A DNA stretch of 64,000 nt from Herbaspirillum sp. CF444 (GCF_000282135.1 NZ_AKJW01000070.1:1-64000); one strand, 5' to 3'; shown: positions 10,154-18,647, counted from the first letter of the stretch. Numbers and translations are program-made. The notes: generated by a model from the sequence alone, not told the origin.

Positions 10154-10945
10154 ATGGCATTCATCGAACTCAACAATATCGTCAAGGTCTTTAAAGACAA
10201 AAAACGCGGCACTGACATGCTCGCCATCGACAACGTCACGCTGAAGCTGGAGAAGAAGGAATTCCTCTGTCTGCTGGGACCGTCCGGTTGCGGCAAGTCG
10301 ACGCTGCTGAACATGATCGCCGGCTTCGAACATCCGACCTCCGGCAGCGTCACCGTTGCCGGCAAGCCGATCACCGGTCCCGGCGCCGACCGCGGCATGG
10401 TGTTCCAGCAAGCCAACCTGATGCCATGGCTGCCGGTGTGGGACAACATCGCGTTCTCGCTCAAGCTGCAGGGCAAGAGCGCCGCCGAACGCCGCGCCGC
10501 CGCCCAGCCGTTCATCGAGACGGTCAAGCTCAAGGGCTTTGAAAACCACTTCCCGGCCGAGCTCTCGGGCGGCATGGCGCAGCGCGTCGGCATCGCCCGC
10601 GCGCTGTTGCAGAATCCGTCGGTGATCCTGATGGATGAACCGTTCGCCGCACTCGACGCGCAAACCAAGATGGAAATGCAGGAAGAGCTGGTCACGCTGT
10701 GGCAGCGTTATGAGGGTACGATCGTGTTCGTCACGCACAGCGTTGACGAAGCGCTGGTGCTGGCCACCAAGGTCGCCGTCATGACGCATCGGCCGGGGCG
10801 GATCCGCGACCTGATCGACATCGATCTGGCGCGGCCGCGCGACACCACCACCGCCGAATTCAATCAATACAAGCGCCATGTACTGAGCCTGATCCGCGAA
10901 GAATCCGCGCTGGCCCATGCCGACGCCGTCAAACTTGCTGCATAG
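10154..10945 (+). CDS. NitT/TauT-type ABC transporter ATP-binding protein
   Basis: 263-aa ATPase with Walker [13 protein letters not shown]-loop (VFQQANLMPWLPVW, the form typical of the nitrate/taurine/sulfonate class), signature LSGGMAQR, Walker B VILMDEPFAALD and H-loop VTHSVDEALVL. It energises the permease at 9328. Start at ATG 10154 is set by the AAGGAGAG ribosome site ten bases upstream. Confidence 0.92.
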   Translation: MAFIELNNIVKVFKDKKRGTDMLAIDNVTLKLEKKEFLCLLGPSGCGKSTLLNMIAGFEHPTSGSVTVAGKPITGPGADRGMVFQQANLMPWLPVWDNIAFSLKLQGKSAAERRAAAQPFIETVKLKGFENHFPAELSGGMAQRVGIARALLQNPSVILMDEPFAALDAQTKMEMQEELVTLWQRYEGTIVFVTHSVDEALVLATKVAVMTHRPGRIRDLIDIDLARPRDTTTAEFNQYKRHVLSLIREESALAHADAVKLAA

Positions 10946-10962
10946 ATTTCAAGGAAACCATC

Positions 10963-11691
10963 ATGACTCAACGTACCCTGCTCGGCATGCTGACGCCGTC
11001 CTCCAACACCACGCTGGAGCCGGTCACCACCGCGATGATCGCCGATATCCCCGAGGCCAGCGCCCACTTCGGCCGCTTCCGCGTCACCGAGATCGCCTTG
11101 TCGAATCAGGCGCTGGCGCAATTCGACGACAGCGAAATCCTGCGCGCGGCCGAACTGCTGTCGCACGCCAAGGTGCAGAGCATAGGCTGGAACGGCACCT
11201 CGTCCGGCTGGCTCGGCTTCGATGCCGACGAACGCCTGTGCCGCCGCATCACCGAAGCGACCGGCATCCCGGCCTGCACCTCGGTGCTGGCATTGAATGA
11301 AATCTTCGACATCACCGGCGTCAAGCGCTTCGGCTTGGTGACGCCTTACCTCGATGACGTGCAGGCCGCGATCATCAGGAACTATGCCGCATCGGGGCTG
11401 GAATGCATCGCCGAACGCCATCTGCGCAAGCAGGACAATTTCTCGTTCTCCGAAGTCGGCGCCGACGAGTTGCGGGCCATGGTGCGCGAAGTCGCGAAGG
11501 AAAAGCCGCAAGCCATCACCATCTTTTGCACCAACCTGCGCGGCGCGCCGCTGGTGGAAGAGCTGGAGCGCGAAGTCGGCATTCCGATTTACGACACCAT
11601 TTCCACCGTGGTGTGGAAGTCGCTCAGGCAGGCTGGATCGGATCCCTCGCGCATTCGAAACTGGGGCAGTTTGTTCCGCGACGTTGTGTAA
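10963..11691 (+). CDS. Asp/Glu racemase superfamily enzyme, arylmalonate-decarboxylase-like
   Basis: 242-aa enzyme of the superfamily that includes maleate isomerase, hydantoin racemase and arylmalonate decarboxylase (AMDase). It starts with GMLTPSSNTTLEP, as in the maleate-isomerase group. Racemases and isomerases use two catalytic cysteines. Here the first position is Gly78-Thr79-Ser80 (NGTSSG), and only the second cysteine, Cys189 in IFCTNLRG, is present. That matches AMDase, which has a Gly-Thr-Ser oxyanion site, one Cys near 188 and a Tyr near 126 (here Tyr129 in TPYLDDV). I therefore read it as a likely cofactor-free decarboxylase, not a racemase. It sits between the importer and the hydantoinase-type gene, 17 bp after the ATPase stop. 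Substrate unknown. Confidence 0.75.
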   Translation: MTQRTLLGMLTPSSNTTLEPVTTAMIADIPEASAHFGRFRVTEIALSNQALAQFDDSEILRAAELLSHAKVQSIGWNGTSSGWLGFDADERLCRRITEATGIPACTSVLALNEIFDITGVKRFGLVTPYLDDVQAAIIRNYAASGLECIAERHLRKQDNFSFSEVGADELRAMVREVAKEKPQAITIFCTNLRGAPLVEELEREVGIPIYDTISTVVWKSLRQAGSDPSRIRNWGSLFRDVV

Positions 11692-11704
11692 GGGCGAACA
11701 CGAC

Positions 11705-13123
11705 ATGGAAGATTTTGATCTGGTAATCCGCAACGGCACCGTCGCCACCGCGTCCGACATCATGCAATGCGATGTCGGCATCGTCGGCGGCAAGATCGTG
11801 GCGTTGGGGCGTAATCTCGCGCCCGGCAGGAAAGAGATCGATGCAGCCGGCAAGCTGGTGTTGCCGGGCGGTGTCGACAGCCACTGCCATCTCGATCAGC
11901 CGATGGAAGAGGGGCTGGAGATGGCCGACGATTTTCGCAGCGGCACGATCTCGGCGGCATGCGGCGGCACCACCACGGTGATTCCTTTTGCGGCGCAAGC
12001 GAAGGGACAATCCCTGCGCGCTGCGGTGGAGGACTATCATCGCCGCGCCGAGGGCAAGGCCGTGATCGACTATGCCTTCCACATGATCGTCAGCGATCCG
12101 ACGGAGAAGGTCTTGAAGGAAGAGCTGCCGCAACTGATCAGCGAAGGCTATACCTCGTTCAAGATCTATATGACCTACGACGATCTGAAACTCAATGATC
12201 GCCAGATCATCGACGTACTGGCCATCGCGCGGCGCGAAGGCGCGATGGTGATGATCCATGCCGAGAATGCGGATTGCATTGCCTGGCTCACCGAGCAACT
12301 GGAAGACGCCGGCCTGACGGCGCCAAAGTATCACGCGACTTCACGGCCGATGCTGGTCGAGCGCGAAGCGACGCATCGCGCGATCGCGCTGTCCGAACTG
12401 GTCGACGTGCCGATCCTGATCGTGCACGTCTCGGGCAAGGAAGCCATCGAGCAGATCCGTTGGGCACATGGCCACGGTCTGCGCATCTATGCCGAAACTT
12501 GCCCGCAGTATTTCATGCTGACCGCCGACGATCTCGATCAGGAGGGCTATCACGGCGCCAAGTGCATCTGCAGCCCGCCGCCGCGCGACAAGGAAAACCA
12601 GCAGCACATCTGGGATGGCCTGGCCAATGGTTTGTTCACGGTGTTCTCGTCGGACCATGCGCCGTTTCGTTATGCCGATCCCAAGGGCAAGATGCCGGGC
12701 GGGAAGGAAGTGCCGTTTCGCTATATCCCCAACGGCACGCCGGGACTGGAAACACGTTTGCCGCTGCTGTTTTCGGAAGGCGTGGGCAAGGGTCGCATCG
12801 ACCTCAATCGTTTCGTCGCGCTCACGGCCACCGACCCGGCCAAGATGTACGGCCTGTATCCGCAGAAGGGCACCATCGCCATCGGCGCCGACGCTGACAT
12901 CGCGATCTGGGATCCGCACAAGGAAGTCGTGATCGCCAACGACAATCTGCATCACAACGTCGACTACACACCGTATGAAGGTGTGGCCGTGACGGGCTGG
13001 CCGGTGACCACGCTGTCGCGCGGCGATGTGGTGTATGACGGCAAGGATCCGCAGGGCGCCGCCGGCCGCGGCGAGTTTTTGAAATGCGGTTTGCCCGATC
13101 CTGCGCGTCCGCGCAAACGTTGA
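11705..13123 (+). CDS. Dihydropyrimidinase/hydantoinase-family amidohydrolase
   Basis: 472-aa cyclic-amide hydrolase of the D-hydantoinase/dihydropyrimidinase family. The binuclear metal site appears complete: His60-x-His62 (DSHCHLDQP), the Lys153 expected to be carboxylated (SFKIYMTY), His in MIHAEN and IVHVSG, and Asp in SSDHAPF. The C-terminal beta domain (GADADIAIWDP) is present. Expected reaction is ring opening of a five- or six-membered cyclic diamide to a carbamoyl acid. No N-carbamoylase or beta-ureidopropionase is visible, so the pathway would finish elsewhere or the substrate is unusual. It starts 13 bp after the AMDase-like gene and ends the operon. Confidence 0.9.
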   Translation: MEDFDLVIRNGTVATASDIMQCDVGIVGGKIVALGRNLAPGRKEIDAAGKLVLPGGVDSHCHLDQPMEEGLEMADDFRSGTISAACGGTTTVIPFAAQAKGQSLRAAVEDYHRRAEGKAVIDYAFHMIVSDPTEKVLKEELPQLISEGYTSFKIYMTYDDLKLNDRQIIDVLAIARREGAMVMIHAENADCIAWLTEQLEDAGLTAPKYHATSRPMLVEREATHRAIALSELVDVPILIVHVSGKEAIEQIRWAHGHGLRIYAETCPQYFMLTADDLDQEGYHGAKCICSPPPRDKENQQHIWDGLANGLFTVFSSDHAPFRYADPKGKMPGGKEVPFRYIPNGTPGLETRLPLLFSEGVGKGRIDLNRFVALTATDPAKMYGLYPQKGTIAIGADADIAIWDPHKEVVIANDNLHHNVDYTPYEGVAVTGWPVTTLSRGDVVYDGKDPQGAAGRGEFLKCGLPDPARPRKR

Positions 13124-13187
13124 TCGCTTTGATGGCCGGCGTGCATTACTCGTAAACGATAAGCACTCTCAACACAGCAAATGTTCG

Positions 13188-13234
13188 ATGCCAGGGGGGG
13201 CACTTCTGCGGAAGTAGAAGTGTGACCCTGGCAT
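13188..13234. terminator. Long two-part hairpin after the hydantoinase operon
   Basis: ATGCCAGGG pairs perfectly with CCCTGGCAT, and inside it CACTTCT pairs with AGAAGTG around an eight-base loop. There is no T-run afterwards, so it may be a 3'-end stabiliser, a factor-dependent terminator or a repeat rather than a standard intrinsic terminator. It lies 65 bp past the operon stop and about 145 bp before the next gene. Confidence 0.5.
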
Positions 13235-13379
13235 GTCATTGTGGTTATTTCGTCCTCGTATTTCAAAATCTGCGGCTCGCGTTCGATTTCTGATTGCCCG
13301 CGCCGGAGGCATGGTGCTAGCATCACGCCGGACGTTGCCTTCCGATGGCGGCGTCAGATTCTTAAAGACGGGGTAACAC

Positions 13380-14102
13380 ATGAAAAAACAACTCATGATC
13401 GCAACCATGGCCGTCCATGGATTGCTGGGGATGCAGTCGGCCTACGCTGCCGGTGCAATGAATGTCGACGACGCGCAAGTGCTCGACGCCAACAAATGCC
13501 AGTTGGAAGCCTGGGGTAAATTCAATCGCGACGGCACCGAGCGCTGGCTCAATCCGTCGTGCAACCTCACGGGCAATCTGGAGATCTCGTGGGGCAATTC
13601 GTGGCAGCGCGACGCCAACGGCATGTATCTCTCGAACAGCCAGCTGCAGGGTAAAACCGTCTTCAAGGAAATGTCGGCCAACAGCTATGGCGTCGGCATG
13701 CTGGGCGGCGTGGTGCGCCAGACCGACAGTGGCGACGACAACGACGGCGCTCGCCGGCGCTCGTGGAATTATTATTCCAAGCTGCTGACTTCGTTCTCAT
13801 TCAAGGATGACGCGGTGCTGCTGCATACCAATCTCGGCTTTAATCACCGGGGCAAAGAACAAACCACGCGCCTGACCTGGGGCCTGGGCAACGAGACGCG
13901 CCTGATGGAGCGGCTGTCGCTCATCGGCGAAGTGTTCGGCGAGAACAAGGGCAAGCCCGGTTATCAGGGTGGCATCCGCGCGAAGCTGGTGCCGGACCAT
14001 GTCGAAATGGATCTGACCTACGGCAATACCTTCGGCCGCGAGACGCAAGGCCGCTATGTGGTGCTGGGGCTGCGTTTCATCACGCCGGAACTGCGTCGCT
14101 GA
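13380..14102 (+). CDS. Secreted, probably outer-membrane beta-barrel hypothetical protein
   Basis: 240-aa protein with a clear signal peptide (cleavage near SAYAAG, residue 24). After that come alternating aromatic/polar stretches such as GNLEISWGNSWQ, DAVLLHTNLGFNH and HVEMDLTYGNTFG, the pattern of amphipathic beta strands. Two cysteines lie close together near residues 40 and 60. It ends in charged residues, not the classical terminal Phe. I do not recognise a named family. It appears to be a single-gene unit: the hairpin at 13188 precedes it and a T-tailed terminator at 14115 follows. Confidence 0.65.
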   Translation: MKKQLMIATMAVHGLLGMQSAYAAGAMNVDDAQVLDANKCQLEAWGKFNRDGTERWLNPSCNLTGNLEISWGNSWQRDANGMYLSNSQLQGKTVFKEMSANSYGVGMLGGVVRQTDSGDDNDGARRRSWNYYSKLLTSFSFKDDAVLLHTNLGFNHRGKEQTTRLTWGLGNETRLMERLSLIGEVFGENKGKPGYQGGIRAKLVPDHVEMDLTYGNTFGRETQGRYVVLGLRFITPELRR

Positions 14103-14114
14103 TCGTTCTGTCCG

Positions 14115-14146
14115 GTCAATCCGGGTTGTCGGATTGACATTGTTTT
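14115..14146 (+). terminator. Intrinsic terminator of the gene at 13380
   Basis: GTCAATCC (14115-14122) pairs with GGATTGAC (14131-14138) over an eight-base loop, followed by ATTGTTTT. Confidence 0.75.
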
Positions 14147-14204
14147 CTGACAATGCCTGTTGTCGTGGTAAATTACGGCTTGCGCTTGCAGCAACACGCA
14201 AGAG

Positions 14205-14317
14205 CAGCTAACAAAACTTTCGCAGTTTTTCCCGTTTGCGATTTCTTCATTGCGCATCCGCGGTTCCACCCGACGGACTTCGCGCTGTTTTGTTAGCTGT
14301 TCTTCGGCATGCGCAAT
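14205..14317 (+). ncRNA. Putative structured leader RNA with interleaved inverted repeats
   Basis: Two perfect inverted repeats interleave here. A 13-bp pair has arms at 14205-14217 and 14287-14299 (CAGCTAACAAAAC and its complement). A 9-bp pair has arms at 14249-14257 and 14309-14317 (ATTGCGCAT and its complement). The order a, b, a', b' is the topology of a pseudoknot, or of two mutually exclusive stems. The last arm ends 27 bases before the TTG start of the CorC-type gene, which has only a weak ribosome site. Whether this stretch is transcribed is not shown by the sequence. I do not recognise it as a known riboswitch class. Confidence 0.45.
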
Positions 14318-14344
14318 TTCTTCACTACTCAATAGGTACCTTCG

Positions 14345-15679
14345 TTGGAAAACATCTTACTGATCGTCGCGGCCCTCTTTCTGGTCGCGTTGAACGGTTT
14401 TTTCGTCGCAGCAGAATTCGGTCTGGTCAAATTGCGCCAGACGCGTATCAGGGCCATCGTCAAGACGCAGGGTTTGCGCGGACGCATCCTGGCCACTGTC
14501 CACAATCAACTTGACGCTTATTTGTCGGCCTGCCAGCTGGGCATCACGCTGGCCTCGCTGGGTCTCGGCTGGATCGGCGAGCCGGCCTTTGCCAGCCTGC
14601 TGGAACCGGTCTTCGCTTTCCTCGGCGTGAGCTCGCCGGAACTGATCCACGGCGTGTCCTTCGTCTTTGCCTTCGTCATCATTTCCTTCTTGCACATCGT
14701 GGTCGGCGAACTTGCGCCGAAGTCCATGGCCATCCGCAACCCAGAGCGCATCGGCCTGTGGTGCGCGATGCCGCTGTACGGTTTCTACTGGACGATGTAT
14801 CCGGCAATCTGGCTGCTGAACCTGAGCGCCAACTGGGTGCTGCGTGTTTCCGGCCTGGGCGACGCCCATGGTCACGATTCGCATTATTCGTCGGACGAGC
14901 TCAAGCTCATCCTGCGCGGCGGCGGCAAGCCCACGGGCAAGTTCACGCGCGACGAATGGAACGTGCTGGCGCAATCGCTCGACTTCGGCGACCTGAAGGT
15001 CATGGACCTGATGCGGCCCGCCAACGAGATCGTTGCGCTGAGCGCCGGCAATACGCAGGAAGAAAATCTCGAGATCATTTATCGCAACCGTTTCAGCCGC
15101 TATCCCTACTTCGACGAAGATCGTCAGGAAGTGCTGGGTCTGCTGCATCTGAAGGACGTCTTCATTGCGCAGCAGGACGGCAAGGCGGTGGCCGATCTGC
15201 GCCTGTATCTGCGGCCGGTGCAGTACATCTCGCCGAGCTTGTCGGCGCAGGAACTGTTGCGTCGTTTCCGCACCGGCACGCCGCACTTCGCGATCATCGG
15301 GCGTCAGGGACAATCGCCGCTGGGCTTTATTACTCTTGATAATCTGCTGAGCGTGCTGGTGGGCGAGATTCGCGATGAATTCCGTCATACCAACAACGAA
15401 TGGACGCGTCAGGATGACGGCACCTTGCTGGGCAAGGGCAGTCTGCCTATCGTCACGCTTGAGCACATGCTGGGCATCGATTTTGAGTACGACGAGAGCG
15501 TCGACTCGGTGGGTGGTCTGGTGATGGAGAAGCTGGGTGAGGTGCCCAAGGAAGGGCAGAAGGTGGAGTTTCCTGCGTTCGACATCGTCGTGGTGAAGAT
15601 GAAGGGGCCGAAGATTGTGTTGGTGAAGGTTTTGCCCAAGATGGTGGATGGGGAGTGGGTTGGGGAGTTGGAGGGATAG
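14345..15679 (+). CDS. CorC/HlyC-type (CNNM/DUF21-CBS) membrane transporter
   Basis: 444-aa protein of the hemolysin-C/CorC family linked to Mg2+/Co2+ efflux or tolerance. The N-terminal CNNM (DUF21) domain has about three to four membrane segments (ENILLIVAALFLVALNGFF; ISFLHIVVGELAPKS). Two CBS domains follow at about 210-340 (VMDLMRPANEIVALSA; YPYFDEDRQEVLGLLHLKD), then a CorC_HlyC domain (EYDESVDSVGGLVMEKLGEV). The start is TTG at 14345: the protein MENILLI... fits the family exactly and no later ATG does. A TTG start and weak ribosome site imply low or controlled translation, consistent with the structured leader just upstream. Confidence 0.9.
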   Translation: MENILLIVAALFLVALNGFFVAAEFGLVKLRQTRIRAIVKTQGLRGRILATVHNQLDAYLSACQLGITLASLGLGWIGEPAFASLLEPVFAFLGVSSPELIHGVSFVFAFVIISFLHIVVGELAPKSMAIRNPERIGLWCAMPLYGFYWTMYPAIWLLNLSANWVLRVSGLGDAHGHDSHYSSDELKLILRGGGKPTGKFTRDEWNVLAQSLDFGDLKVMDLMRPANEIVALSAGNTQEENLEIIYRNRFSRYPYFDEDRQEVLGLLHLKDVFIAQQDGKAVADLRLYLRPVQYISPSLSAQELLRRFRTGTPHFAIIGRQGQSPLGFITLDNLLSVLVGEIRDEFRHTNNEWTRQDDGTLLGKGSLPIVTLEHMLGIDFEYDESVDSVGGLVMEKLGEVPKEGQKVEFPAFDIVVVKMKGPKIVLVKVLPKMVDGEWVGELEG

Positions 15680-15680
15680 T

Positions 15681-16050
15681 GTTTTGTTCCGACTGGCTTT
15701 GTTGGTAACTGAATCTTTTCTTTCTTCGATCAACCTTTGCCGGGGGCGGCCCGGCAGCCGCTCACTTTTCTTGCTCCGCCAAGAAAAGTAAGCAAAAGAA
15801 GGGTTGGAGCACTGCTCCAACACAACTGGTTCGTAGCCCCCTTCGGGGGTTCCCGGCGCCAGCAGGTGAAAATCGGGAAGGGAAAACAACTCGCTGCGCT
15901 CAGACATTTTTCCCTTCTTGATCCGATTTTCACCTGCTGACACCGGCTACTCTCAAGCGGACTTCGAGACTGGCTCGCTGCGCATCGCCAGGGGACGGTA
16001 TCGAAGAAAGAAAAATCGAAGCTACCTATAAAACGAAGTCGGAACAAAAC
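15681..16050. repeat. 370-bp nested-palindrome element with 50-bp imperfect terminal inverted repeats
   Basis: The left end GTTTTGTTCCGAC (15681-15693) is the exact complement of the right end GTCGGAACAAAAC (16038-16050). The match extends imperfectly to about 50 bp and ends in ATCGAAGAAAGAAAA on the right arm. Inside are a hairpin CTCACTTTTCTTG/CAAGAAAAGTAAG at about 15761-15792 and a perfect 16-bp inverted repeat at 15861-15876 and 15923-15938. No protein-coding frame looks real. A relative lies at 1-118. It fits a MITE-like or structured intergenic repeat between the CorC-type gene and the bdhA terminator. No target-site duplication is obvious. Confidence 0.75.
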
Positions 16051-16063
16051 AAATACCGACCAT

Positions 16064-16090
16064 AAAAAAAGCCGCCCACAAAGGCGGCTT
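16064..16090 (-). terminator. Intrinsic terminator of adc-bdhA
   Basis: Read on the minus strand, AAGCCGCC and GGCGGCTT form a stem over a short loop, followed by a run of seven T (the A-run at 16064-16070 on the plus strand). It lies 33 bp past the bdhA stop. Confidence 0.85.
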
Positions 16091-16122
16091 CTTGCATCCC
16101 AAGCGACAAGCGCTCGCAACGC

Positions 16123-16905
16123 TTACTGCATAAACCATCCGTGGCTAACCACCACCGACTGCCCCGTAAGCGCATTCGTCGGAAACGCCGCCAGAAACAC
16201 CGCCGTCTGCGCCACATCCGCAGTCGTCGTGAACTCGCCGTCAACCGTATCCTTCAGCATGACCTTCTTGATCACGTCGTCTTCACTGATGTTCAATTCC
16301 TTGGCCTGTTCGGGAATCTGCTTTTCCACCAGCGGCGTACGGACAAAGCCCGGACAGATCACGTTGGAGCGGATCTTGTCCTTCGCGCCTTCCTTGGCGA
16401 CGACCTTGGCCAGGCCGATCAGGCCGTGTTTGGCGGTGACGTAAGGCGCCTTCAGCGGCGAGGCTTCGTGCGAGTGCACCGAGCCCATGTAGATGATCGA
16501 ACCGCCGTTGCCGGCCTTGATCATGGCGCGCATCGCGGCACGGGTGGTCAGGTAGGCGCCGTCGAGGTGAATCGCCAGCATCTTGCGCCAGTTGTCCAGC
16601 GTGCTGTCGACGATCGGCGCGATGATCTGGATGCCGGCGTTGCTGATCAGGACGTCGAGCGTGCCGTAGGCGGCGACCGCGTCGGCGATGCCCTTGTCGA
16701 CCTGCGCTTCGTCGACCACGTTCATGGCGACGGCCATGGCGGTGCCGCCGCTCTTGGTGATTTCTTCCGCAGTGGCCTTGGCGGCGTCGAGCGCCAGATC
16801 GGCGATGACGACCTTGGCGCCGGCCTTGGCGTATTCGATGGCGATTTCCTTGCCGATACCGCTGGCTGCGCCTGTGATCAGGGCGACTTTATCTTTGAGT
16901 AGCAT
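16123..16905 (-). CDS. bdhA: 3-hydroxybutyrate dehydrogenase
   Basis: 260-aa short-chain dehydrogenase that interconverts (R)-3-hydroxybutyrate and acetoacetate with NAD, linking polyhydroxybutyrate breakdown to central metabolism. The Rossmann motif is [15 protein letters not shown] is in ISNAGIQ, the catalytic Ser is in [12 protein letters not shown] and the YxxxK motif is YVTAK. The segment [20 protein letters not shown] is typical of this enzyme. The AAAGGA ribosome site overlaps the end of adc, which stops 9 bp upstream, so the two genes form one message. Very close SDR relatives use other substrates, but the adc neighbour supports this call. Confidence 0.9.
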   Translation of the reverse strand: MLLKDKVALITGAASGIGKEIAIEYAKAGAKVVIADLALDAAKATAEEITKSGGTAMAVAMNVVDEAQVDKGIADAVAAYGTLDVLISNAGIQIIAPIVDSTLDNWRKMLAIHLDGAYLTTRAAMRAMIKAGNGGSIIYMGSVHSHEASPLKAPYVTAKHGLIGLAKVVAKEGAKDKIRSNVICPGFVRTPLVEKQIPEQAKELNISEDDVIKKVMLKDTVDGEFTTTADVAQTAVFLAAFPTNALTGQSVVVSHGWFMQ

Positions 16906-16914
16906 GACATTCCT

Positions 16915-17655
16915 TTATTTAGCAAGATAATCATAAGCGACCGTGCCCAGGGGCAAGGTCAGGTCAGACAAAATATGTACGGCGGATATGACTTCCAGCA
17001 CGGGCAGGTCGGCGACGGGCGCCAGCGCGTGCGGATGCAGGTCCAGTGCGCCGGGACCGGTCCAGGCGCCCTTGATGGTGATGTCGGACAGACTGTACTG
17101 TACCAGTTCGCAGATGCGCGGTGTGCCGTCGACGTGGGGGATGATTTTCAGCAGGAAGCTGGGTGTCGACAGCGACTTCTTCACCGTCTCCGCATCGAGC
17201 GCCCGATGCTTGTAACCCATCGTGCCGGTGGCGATGCGAAAGTCGCTGTAATCAAGCGTGCCGACCAGCGTGTCGGTGTGCACGCGCAGTTCCGGACTGC
17301 CGAGTTTTTTGGGAAATCCCCACAGCTCGCGGCCGCCGGCGATCGGCGGATGGTCGTTGAGATACATGCTGTGTACATAGCCGCCGGCGACGCCGTCTAG
17401 CGTGACCGGAATCACTTGCCCCGATTCGCAGTAGTGGCCGAAACCGGTGGAGTCCGGCATGTTGATGAATTCGAACTTGACGATGGGTTCCACGAATTGC
17501 AGCGGCGCCGGAATGATTTTCCTGAGCGCATCGGGATCGGTGCGATAGGTGATGATCAGGAATTCACGGTCGACGAACCGGTACGGGCCGGGGGGAAATG
17601 CCGGGTTGTGGATCGGCATGGCGAAAGCGTTGCGACGAATGTCATCTTCAGTCAT
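16915..17655 (-). CDS. adc: Acetoacetate decarboxylase
   Basis: 246-aa enzyme that decarboxylates acetoacetate to acetone and CO2 through a Schiff base. The active-site segment [16 protein letters not shown] places the paired lysines at 116-117, matching the catalytic Lys and its pKa-lowering neighbour in the family. Other family features are [13 protein letters not shown] and [11 protein letters not shown]. First gene of the adc-bdhA operon. The start is ATG at 17655 with AGGAAGA before it. The pair would set the balance between 3-hydroxybutyrate, acetoacetate and acetone, presumably around polyhydroxybutyrate turnover. Confidence 0.92.
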   Translation of the reverse strand: MTEDDIRRNAFAMPIHNPAFPPGPYRFVDREFLIITYRTDPDALRKIIPAPLQFVEPIVKFEFINMPDSTGFGHYCESGQVIPVTLDGVAGGYVHSMYLNDHPPIAGGRELWGFPKKLGSPELRVHTDTLVGTLDYSDFRIATGTMGYKHRALDAETVKKSLSTPSFLLKIIPHVDGTPRICELVQYSLSDITIKGAWTGPGALDLHPHALAPVADLPVLEVISAVHILSDLTLPLGTVAYDYLAK

Positions 17656-17794
17656 ATCTTTGTCTTCCTTTTCTGCAGGCCGGGAAAGCCGGTCGTCCCG
17701 GTTCGACGGAGCAGTACGTTATAAAGTTCACATCGTTTTCTTGCAGCAGGCTGACAGCAACAGTCTCCGGGCAGTGTTGCACGCTAGCCATGCC

Positions 17795-17820
17795 GTGTCC
17801 ACGTTATGTCCATGTGTCAT
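17795..17820 (+). promoter_or_regulatory. Degenerate Pho-box-like repeat before the lipid operon
   Basis: TGTCCA occurs at 17796-17801 and again 11 bp later at 17807-17812, the spacing of PhoB half-sites (consensus near CTGTCAT). A better half-site TGTCAT follows at 17815-17820 but out of register (8 bp). It lies 60-85 bp before the acyltransferase start. This is a weak match, made more plausible by the function of the operon. Confidence 0.35.
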
Positions 17821-17879
17821 TTGCCTGAAACAATCGACGGTTACGCTTTGCATCGTTGTCAACTGAAAAAGGACGATGC

Positions 17880-18647
17880 ATGAGACTGCTCACCACTCCA
17901 GCAGATGCTAACCCGAGTTTTTCCAAACTGTCATTGAGTCTCGCCAGCACGCCGGAAGAGGTGCGCGAAGTACAACGTCTGCGCTACAAAGTCTTCATCG
18001 AAGCAATGAACCTGTCCGCTCTGGCCAATGCCGAAGGTCTGGACAAGGATGAATTCGACGATTACTGCGATCACCTGATCGTACGCGACAATAAAACACT
18101 GAGCGTGGTCGGCACCTACCGCGTCATGAGCCCGCATGCAGCACGTCGCATGGGCAAATTCTACTCGGAACAGGAATTCGACCTGAGCCGCCTCGACAAT
18201 ATCCGCAACGCCATCTGCGAAGCCGGCCGCGCCTGCATCCATCCGGATTACCGCAGCGGTGCCGTCATCATGTTGCTGTGGGCCGGCATTGCCGACTTCA
18301 TGCGCAAGGAACGTTGCGACTACCTGATGGGCTGCGCCAGCGTCAGCCTGGCCGACGGCGGCCACAACGCAGCGGCGCTGTATCACGCCTTCCGCGAAAA
18401 CAACATGGCGCCGCAAGAGTACAGCGTCACGCCGCATACGGCATTTCCGATCGAAGAACGCGAAGCCGGCCATCAGCCGCAAGTGCCGCCGCTGTTGCGC
18501 GGCTACCTGCGCAGCGGCGCATGGGTGTGCGGCGAACCGGCCTGGGATCCTGATTTCCACTCTGCGGATTTCTTCCTGCTGCTGCCGCTGGCCAAGCTCG
18601 ACGGCCGTTATGCGAAACACTACCTGAAAGAAACGAGAGCCGTATGA
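17880..18647 (+). CDS. OlsB-like N-acyltransferase (ornithine lipid type)
   Basis: 255-aa GNAT-fold acyltransferase of the OlsB (Acetyltransf_5) family. OlsB transfers a 3-hydroxyacyl chain from ACP to the alpha-amino group of ornithine to give lyso-ornithine lipid. Family landmarks are VGTYRVM (about 77-83), KFYSEQEFDL, EAGRACIHPDYRSG (about 113-126), LLWAGIADFM and MGCASVSLAD. I chose ATG 17880 because AAAAAGGA lies about eight bases upstream; a TTG eight codons earlier lacks a ribosome site. Its stop overlaps the next start (ATGA). No OlsA partner is in view, so either OlsA is elsewhere or the acylated amine differs. First gene of the lipid operon 17880-20532. Confidence 0.78.
   Translation: MRLLTTPADANPSFSKLSLSLASTPEEVREVQRLRYKVFIEAMNLSALANAEGLDKDEFDDYCDHLIVRDNKTLSVVGTYRVMSPHAARRMGKFYSEQEFDLSRLDNIRNAICEAGRACIHPDYRSGAVIMLLWAGIADFMRKERCDYLMGCASVSLADGGHNAAALYHAFRENNMAPQEYSVTPHTAFPIEEREAGHQPQVPPLLRGYLRSGAWVCGEPAWDPDFHSADFFLLLPLAKLDGRYAKHYLKETRAV

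Noticed and set aside
10963-11691. Hydantoin racemase, which would fit the hydantoinase neighbour
   Set aside because: The first catalytic Cys is missing (Gly-Thr-Ser instead), so two-base racemisation is unlikely.
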